From assembly GCF_012184425.1 (NCBI RefSeq), contig NZ_VTOW01000009.1, positions 1 to 64,000 of the forward strand: a DNA stretch of 64,000 nucleotides, in the 5' to 3' direction. Shown piece after piece: positions 59,072 through 64,000 of this stretch. Each line of letters begins with the position of its first letter. Positions within the stretch are counted from its first letter, which is position 1. The notes under the pieces are model-generated. The model was not told where the DNA came from. It ran no database searches and worked only from the letters and a program-made list of their open reading frames with translations. Source of the DNA: Candidatus Manganitrophus noduliformans. GTDB lineage: Bacteria; Nitrospirota; Nitrospiria; SBBL01; Manganitrophaceae. The translations under genes were made by a program, and so were the position numbers.

Positions 59072-59785
59072 ATGGCTCGATTAGTAAATCTCAAAGAAAC
59101 CATAAAAATACGGCACGGCATATTAACGTTTCGTCTCGAAGGAAACAAGCCGGTAACAGGGCAGGGCTTACGTGCTGCAATAGCCCGCCTCTGTCCCCAT
59201 TATCCGCAGTTGGCTCAGCGCACTCTATCGGGAGAATTGATTTATCGCCACCCTCATATCCAATTTAAGACGATGGATGGAATGGGAGTGATCACTGCCC
59301 TTGGGGAGGAAGCCGGAATTTTGGTCGAGGTATTTGCCACCCTTCCTGAAATTGTCCTTGGTGGGCGTAGAATTCGGATTGTGGAGAAAAAAATAGAAGT
59401 TCAGGATGTGTTATTTGGCCCCACAGATAAAGAATATGAATATGTATTCACCTCTCCTTGGTTTGCGTTGAACCAAGAAAACGAAAAAATCTACTCCACG
59501 GCAAATGAAGTGGAAAAACATAAATTGCTGAACAAGGTATTGGCCGGGAACTTTCTGTCAATGGCGAAAGGCTTGGGGTTCTTCCTTGTTCCACATGTTA
59601 GAGCAACCGTTCAAGGTCGCTGGTCCGAGTCTCCCTCTCTCTTCAAAGGTGTTCTGATGCGGGGTATTCGATGTCGATTTCAAACTCATTTTCAAATTCC
59701 CTTTTTATGGGGAATCGGAAAGTCTTCATCTTCAGGGTGGGGAACCACTATTCCGGCATCGCAGGGAGAAAACAATGTCGCTTGA
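59072..59785 (+). CDS. cas6: Cas6-family CRISPR RNA endonuclease
   Basis: The 237-residue protein has a ferredoxin-like N-terminal half and the C-terminal glycine-rich loop characteristic of Cas6 (LWGIGKSSSSGWGTT near residue 218). It should cut precursor CRISPR RNA within the repeats and may stay bound to the guide. It overlaps cas8b by 11 bp and is the first gene of the I-B operon. Confidence 0.8.
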   Translation: MARLVNLKETIKIRHGILTFRLEGNKPVTGQGLRAAIARLCPHYPQLAQRTLSGELIYRHPHIQFKTMDGMGVITALGEEAGILVEVFATLPEIVLGGRRIRIVEKKIEVQDVLFGPTDKEYEYVFTSPWFALNQENEKIYSTANEVEKHKLLNKVLAGNFLSMAKGLGFFLVPHVRATVQGRWSESPSLFKGVLMRGIRCRFQTHFQIPFLWGIGKSSSSGWGTTIPASQGENNVA

Positions 59786-61835
59786 AAGCGCTTATTTACT
59801 TGGCGAGAAAACAGGAGATATAAGAGAAACCCTCCGTCAAAAGGGATGGGACAAGTATCCGATAATTATCCTGAAAATAGACAATACTTTTAAATTTATA
59901 GGAATAGAGCAGAAGAGCCCTGGGACAGTTGACGTTCTTCCAACCCGAATTGAAGGACAAGCTGATCCCTATCTTCCAAGTCTGGTTGCTAAGGAGAAGT
60001 TAAGGCTTAACAAGAAAGACACTGATGAAAAAAAGAAGGAGAATATCCAAAAATTTCGCCAAGGCATATTAAGAAAGCTTGAGAAACTTAATAGAAGTGC
60101 TGAAAGGATGAGAAACAGCCAGACCAACGGTATTATTGAATTTGGTAATGCTGTCTCGGAAATTTTTAAAGCTGAGACTGAGAAGAAAAAGATAGCAGAG
60201 GCGATTACCAAATATGCGGAGGGAATAGCCACCCATAATTCAGAGGGTATAAATGGCCTTTTGCTCTGCGTCTCCGTGGACGGGAAACATGCCGAAAACG
60301 TTCCGGAAGTGGATGCGTATCTCCAAAATGCAGATCAGAAAGAGAGCAGGGAACACGCCGGGAGAAAGGTGGCGGGACAAGGTCGCTGTGCGTGGTGTGG
60401 TAAGAATAGTAGCCTATCCTCTCGAATGAATTATTGGAAACCGGGAAATGTGGACAATCTTTTCAGCGCCCCTTACGGCCGGAAAGAGGATACTTACAAA
60501 GTGATCCCAATCTGCCCTGGGTGTCACGATCGTCTCAGGGCGGGGAAGGCGATTCTGGATAAATTCACGAGCCGCCCTCTTGGGGGAAATGTTCGAGTAA
60601 TTCATGCGCCCCGTGTTCTCCATGGAAGTATCCAACGAAACTTACGCGATGATCTTCAAGAGTTTTGGAAACTATTGAGAGAAGATATCTTGAAATTTGT
60701 ACAGATTGGAGCTAGTCAGCTTTCTCGCAGAGGAGAAAAGGTATTAAGCCTTCGCGGAGCTTCCACCAATATAGATGACCTTGCAGATATGCTTGAAGGA
60801 GAATGTTTGACATTTGACGTAATATGGTTAAGGGCAGAAAAATCATCTGAAACTATTCTTGCGAGGGGATACGATGTTGTTCCAACGTGGCTTCTTCGTT
60901 TAGCTGAAATAACGGACTTGGTAAACAACAAAAATAGAAATCCTCAATGGTCTGCCTTTGCCGGTTTGTGTGAAAGGAAGTTTGTTTTGGAAGGAAAACA
61001 TTTTTGGTCACTATTTCCACCACATAATAAGGGAAAAGAGGCAAAGAAGACCAAAACTAAACCTTTGAAAGTGATAACTCTTCCGTGGCTCGTAGCGGCC
61101 GAAGTATTGGAGAAGCGCGTACGACCTTTTCATGAATATCTTCCTGATTTTTTTATTGGGGTTGATGCTTACTGGTGTAGCGCAGAAGAGAAAGAACGAA
61201 AAAGAGTGTTTGTCAAAAAGGGAGCAGAAAAGACTAAGATCTTTGAATGGATGTCTCTTTGGCATAAGTTTTCTTTCTATGTTCATCTCTTGCGAAAGGA
61301 GACCGAAATTATGGAGCATGTGATCATGAAAAATGAAAGCGGAGGAAGTATTGACGAGGTCTCCTCTGAGACAAATAACCTTCCCCTCGAAGAAAAATAT
61401 CCTCGTAAAGTAATTAGTGCTGCTGTTCGAGAAGCAGACGAGGCAAAGGTATACAAAACAAGAACAGAAAAAGGAGTTTTTCTTGCTGGTATTGCTCTTG
61501 GCATCCTTGCTATCTACCAAGATGAGGATGATAAAACGATGCGGGTTCTCGATTATCCTGGTGATTATCGCCTGGGAGAAACAGAATACAAAGAATTCAT
61601 GTTGCGTTTTGGCGAAAAGCTAAAAGACTATCTTTATGTGAAAGATTTCAAAGTAAATAAGGGAGACATTATACTGGGCATTTTGAGCGCCTCAACAGAG
61701 AGAACCATTGGAGGTTTCGAGAATTTTACACCGCAAATCATCGGCTTTGCGCTTCTCAGTGGAGTTCTTAGAGCCAATCATTATTATTACATGCCAGGAG
61801 ATAAAACCAAGCAAAAGAAGGGGGTAAAATCATGA
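59775..61835 (+). CDS. cas8b: Cas8b (Csh1-type) large subunit
   Basis: The 686-residue protein has the type I-B Csh1 architecture: a CxxC-CxxC zinc finger at about 208-250 (RCAWCGKNSS ... ICPGCHDRLRAGK), a long helical middle and a C-terminal part resembling the fused small subunit (KGVFLAGIALGILAIYQDED ... GFALLSGVLRANHYYY). In Cascade it recognises the PAM and non-target strand. Overlaps cas7 by 4 bp. Confidence 0.85.
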   Translation: MSLESAYLLGEKTGDIRETLRQKGWDKYPIIILKIDNTFKFIGIEQKSPGTVDVLPTRIEGQADPYLPSLVAKEKLRLNKKDTDEKKKENIQKFRQGILRKLEKLNRSAERMRNSQTNGIIEFGNAVSEIFKAETEKKKIAEAITKYAEGIATHNSEGINGLLLCVSVDGKHAENVPEVDAYLQNADQKESREHAGRKVAGQGRCAWCGKNSSLSSRMNYWKPGNVDNLFSAPYGRKEDTYKVIPICPGCHDRLRAGKAILDKFTSRPLGGNVRVIHAPRVLHGSIQRNLRDDLQEFWKLLREDILKFVQIGASQLSRRGEKVLSLRGASTNIDDLADMLEGECLTFDVIWLRAEKSSETILARGYDVVPTWLLRLAEITDLVNNKNRNPQWSAFAGLCERKFVLEGKHFWSLFPPHNKGKEAKKTKTKPLKVITLPWLVAAEVLEKRVRPFHEYLPDFFIGVDAYWCSAEEKERKRVFVKKGAEKTKIFEWMSLWHKFSFYVHLLRKETEIMEHVIMKNESGGSIDEVSSETNNLPLEEKYPRKVISAAVREADEAKVYKTRTEKGVFLAGIALGILAIYQDEDDKTMRVLDYPGDYRLGETEYKEFMLRFGEKLKDYLYVKDFKVNKGDIILGILSASTERTIGGFENFTPQIIGFALLSGVLRANHYYYMPGDKTKQKKGVKS

Positions 61836-62953
61836 CCACTAAAGTTTCCAAACCGATAGAACAACCTAAATCTACCGAATCGCCGATCCTTGTGAATTCT
61901 TCGGACGTTCTTTTTCTGATGGACGCCACATTGACCAATCCTAATGGGGATCCATATGAGAATATTCCAAGGCGATGCCGCACTGAAAAAGGAGACCTGG
62001 GTGAGATCACAGGAGTCTGCCTGGGGCAAACGATACGTGGTTATTTGAAGAATTTGAAAGAAAATGGATCAAAGAGCTATGGAGTTTTTGTTGATCGAGA
62101 ATCCGCAATAGGCACTTCAGGCGAGGTTTTTGAAAGATTTACTCAGAAGGAGGAAGATTTAAAGAACAAGCCTAATGGAGAACGAACGGACTTTATTTTG
62201 AAGCAGTTCTTGGCAAAGTACATTGATGTTCGACTGTTTGGGGCGCTTGTTACCGTAAAAGATAAAGGTGAAACAAAGAAGAAATTAGATGAGCTAAATG
62301 TAAAGCTACCTCAAAACAGTATACAGCTTACCGGCCCCATTCAGCTTGGTGCTTTGGGCCAGACGGTGCACCCTATTGTAATTCAGAAAATACCTATCAC
62401 ATCTACGTTCAGATCAAAAGAAGGTGTAAAGGGTGAAGATGAACAGGAACAGGGCACGCGCGGTGAAAAATGGATTGTAAACTATGGTCTTTACCAGTTC
62501 ACTCCGGTAATTGACGCTACACTGGCAGGAAAAACAAAAATGACTGGAAAGGATAAAGATCTCTTTGTTGAGGCGCTTTGGTGTGGCATTAAAGCACGGG
62601 TTAGCGGATCAAAGACGAATCAATTGCCACTTCTCTATTTAGAAGTTGTATACGAGGACGGCATTAAGGGGCGCATCGGAAGGCTATCCGATTTTCCCAG
62701 CTACAAACCCGAAAAGGAACCTCAAAACTATCGTGATATCAGTATAGACATGCAAGAACTTATCGACGTCCTGGTTAAGCACAAAAAAGCGATCAAAGAG
62801 GTAAGAATTATTGAAGATACAGATCGATTAAAACTGAATATCGCTTCCAAGTTGAAAGAAAAAAAGCTTATCGTAAAAGAAGGTGACTCATTGACTGGAA
62901 AGTTTGTCAATGATAGTGACTCAACTCCACCCCCTGGAACTCCGGCACAATGA
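61832..62953 (+). CDS. cas7: Cas7 (Csh2-type) backbone subunit
   Basis: The 373-residue protein has the Csh2 signature: FLMDATLTNPNGDPYENIPR near residue 28, GVCLGQTIRGYL, YIDVRLFGALVTVK and ITSTFRSKEGVKG, with FTPVIDATLAGKT near 230. Cas7 subunits line the guide RNA in Cascade. A Pro/Ser-rich tail closes the protein. Overlaps both neighbours by 4 bp. Confidence 0.9.
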   Translation: MTTKVSKPIEQPKSTESPILVNSSDVLFLMDATLTNPNGDPYENIPRRCRTEKGDLGEITGVCLGQTIRGYLKNLKENGSKSYGVFVDRESAIGTSGEVFERFTQKEEDLKNKPNGERTDFILKQFLAKYIDVRLFGALVTVKDKGETKKKLDELNVKLPQNSIQLTGPIQLGALGQTVHPIVIQKIPITSTFRSKEGVKGEDEQEQGTRGEKWIVNYGLYQFTPVIDATLAGKTKMTGKDKDLFVEALWCGIKARVSGSKTNQLPLLYLEVVYEDGIKGRIGRLSDFPSYKPEKEPQNYRDISIDMQELIDVLVKHKKAIKEVRIIEDTDRLKLNIASKLKEKKLIVKEGDSLTGKFVNDSDSTPPPGTPAQ

Positions 62954-63705
62954 GAGCGATTGCATTTGATATCTACGGAACCTATGCTCATTTCAAGGCA
63001 TGGTATATGACAACTTCTCGGACAACATATCCGCTGCCTCCAAGAACCGCATTGGCAGGAATTATAGGCGCTATTATGGGGATAGAGAGGGAGGACCTGC
63101 CAACTTGGTGCGCTGTTGGTAACGGTATACGATTTGGTGTTCGCTCCTTGAAACCTATCAAAATGAGGATATTGGTGGTAAAGGGGCTTAGAGGGCCGGC
63201 AGTCCTTAGCCTGACTGGAAAGAAAGGGGGTAAACGAGTTGAGGTTAACTGGCTCAAAGACAACTCCCCTCCTCGCATCCCGCTGGAGGTAATTGACCAA
63301 CCGGAGTATCGTGCTTATGTTCATTTTCCTCAAGATTCTGATTTGAATAAACTCTCCGAAAGAATTCAAGGGAGCCGCCCCCATTTCCGGCCCTATCTTG
63401 GAACAGCAAACATGATCGCGTATTTTCGTGAGAAAGTCTTAAATTTCGATATCAAAACGACTGGCCCAGGAACAGGCAAATTGGCAGGATTGGTTCCAAA
63501 AGAAACAGCGCAACTGGATGTGCAGGAGCTACGGAGAAATAACGTGCGTCTGACAGAAGTGGTAGCACAAAGCGCCGTAACGGAAAGCTTTGCATTCCAC
63601 CATGGGGAATTTCTGATGGATATGGGGGCTATCGGGATCCCAGGTCGATTAGCTATGGATTTTAATCATGTCATTGATGATGGGCTAACAATTCCGTTGA
63701 TATGA
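62950..63705 (+). CDS. cas5: Cas5 (type I-B) subunit
   Basis: The 251-residue protein has the Cas5 opening (AIAFDIYGTYAHFKAWYMTT, SRTTYPLPPRTALAGIIGAI), including the GIIGAI segment typical of Cas5b, and YRAYVHFP later. It caps the 5' handle of the guide. Overlaps cas7 and cas3 by 4 bp each. Confidence 0.9.
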   Translation: MRAIAFDIYGTYAHFKAWYMTTSRTTYPLPPRTALAGIIGAIMGIEREDLPTWCAVGNGIRFGVRSLKPIKMRILVVKGLRGPAVLSLTGKKGGKRVEVNWLKDNSPPRIPLEVIDQPEYRAYVHFPQDSDLNKLSERIQGSRPHFRPYLGTANMIAYFREKVLNFDIKTTGPGTGKLAGLVPKETAQLDVQELRRNNVRLTEVVAQSAVTESFAFHHGEFLMDMGAIGIPGRLAMDFNHVIDDGLTIPLI

Positions 63706-64000
63706 AACCAATCTATTCTCATAAACTGGAATCAGGAAAATTTCTCCCTTGGATAGCCCATGCTCAGCGGGTAGCAGATCGCGCTTTGGCAATTGTTCGC
63801 TCAAAACAATTTGAGTTCCCGAGTTTTCAACGAGAAGACGTTGAAGATGCTATTTACCTATGCGCTCTATTCCACGATTTCGGAAAAGGCACCCAGTATT
63901 TTCAGATTTATCTTAAAACTGCCCATAGGCACGATTTATCTAAAGCTTTTGTGAAAGCGGGTTTAATAGCAAACGAAAGGCTAAAAGACCATTCATTACT
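63702..64000 (+). CDS. cas3: Cas3 HD nuclease, N-terminal part
   Basis: The first 99 residues are visible. SHKLESGKFLPWIAHAQRVA and CALFHDFGKGTQYFQ contain the HD-nuclease metal ligands (His-Asp at 58-59). The helicase domain lies beyond the window. Cas3 is recruited by Cascade to degrade the target. Start overlaps the cas5 stop (ATGA). Confidence 0.88.
   Translation, partial: MKPIYSHKLESGKFLPWIAHAQRVADRALAIVRSKQFEFPSFQREDVEDAIYLCALFHDFGKGTQYFQIYLKTAHRHDLSKAFVKAGLIANERLKDHSL

Noticed and set aside
59072-64000. A CRISPR array
   Set aside because: No direct repeats with regular spacers are visible anywhere in the window; the array, if any, is outside.
1-64000. tRNA and rRNA genes
   Set aside because: I saw no convincing tRNA cloverleaf with a conserved T-loop and no ribosomal RNA sequence; the absence fits an accessory replicon but was judged only by eye.

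Overview
The window reads as part of a large plasmid or other extrachromosomal replicon of a Gram-negative bacterium. It encodes an FadL-type outer-membrane protein, a lipobox lipoprotein and sigma-54 circuitry. The replicon inference rests on a compact backbone at 2.8-10.3 kb: a tyrosine recombinase, a helix-turn-helix/ScpB pair, five copies of an 18-bp palindrome (candidate parS), ParA, ParB, nine 17-bp iterons with an AT-rich tract, and an RPA-type replication initiator. The host lineage cannot be fixed from the sequence; the mix would suit Nitrospirota or a deltaproteobacterium-like lineage, but that is a guess. Base composition is mosaic: the 31.5-33.8 kb genes are visibly GC-richer, and the signalling and cas regions more AT-rich, than the rest.

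Layout. 0-2.6 kb is a decayed defence/mobile island: an IS481-type transposase start, a DUF4062 STAND NTPase cut at its Walker B, a GIY-YIG protein and a broken vsr. 2.8-10.3 kb is the replication and partition backbone. 10.6-22.3 kb is a signalling island: FadL-like porin, SAM methyltransferase, a 1108-residue membrane hybrid kinase, two NtrC-like regulators, two stand-alone receivers and two unknown genes. Two sigma-54 promoters here each sit 130-140 bp downstream of a matching array of TGT(C/A)GC-N6-GCGACA sites. 22.3-25.4 kb holds a candidate small RNA and very small genes with strong ribosome-binding sites. 25.8-30.8 kb is a toxin-antitoxin cluster (four PIN modules) mixed with an integron-integrase relic and transposase remnants.

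30.8-38.4 kb carries stress and ion-homeostasis genes (PEBP protein, two cation/proton antiporters, UspA, a duplicated C39-like gene). 38.5-41.2 kb has two more toxin-antitoxin pairs and a Uma2 protein. 40.3-46.1 kb has a duplicated ~100-nt intergenic element, small zinc-ribbon proteins and an adenosylcobalamin-dependent ribonucleotide reductase behind a near-consensus sigma-54 promoter. 46.7-54.6 kb is a proteostasis block (two Hsp20s, rhomboid protease, FtsH, small membrane proteins, one IS3-family insertion). 54.8-57.2 kb has a PAS kinase and a HigBA-like pair. 57.5-64 kb has a SEC-C protein, then a type I-B cas operon (cas6-cas8b-cas7-cas5-cas3) that runs off the right edge; no CRISPR array is visible.

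How it may work together: the most interesting unit is 10.6-22.3 kb. Gene content (methyltransferase next to a multi-pass kinase, an outer-membrane channel for hydrophobic compounds, NtrC-like regulators) and promoter layout suggest a self-amplifying signalling circuit for a methylated hydrophobic molecule. That is inference. The 32-54 kb genes together resemble mobile heat/stress-tolerance loci known from other bacteria, though not in the same order.
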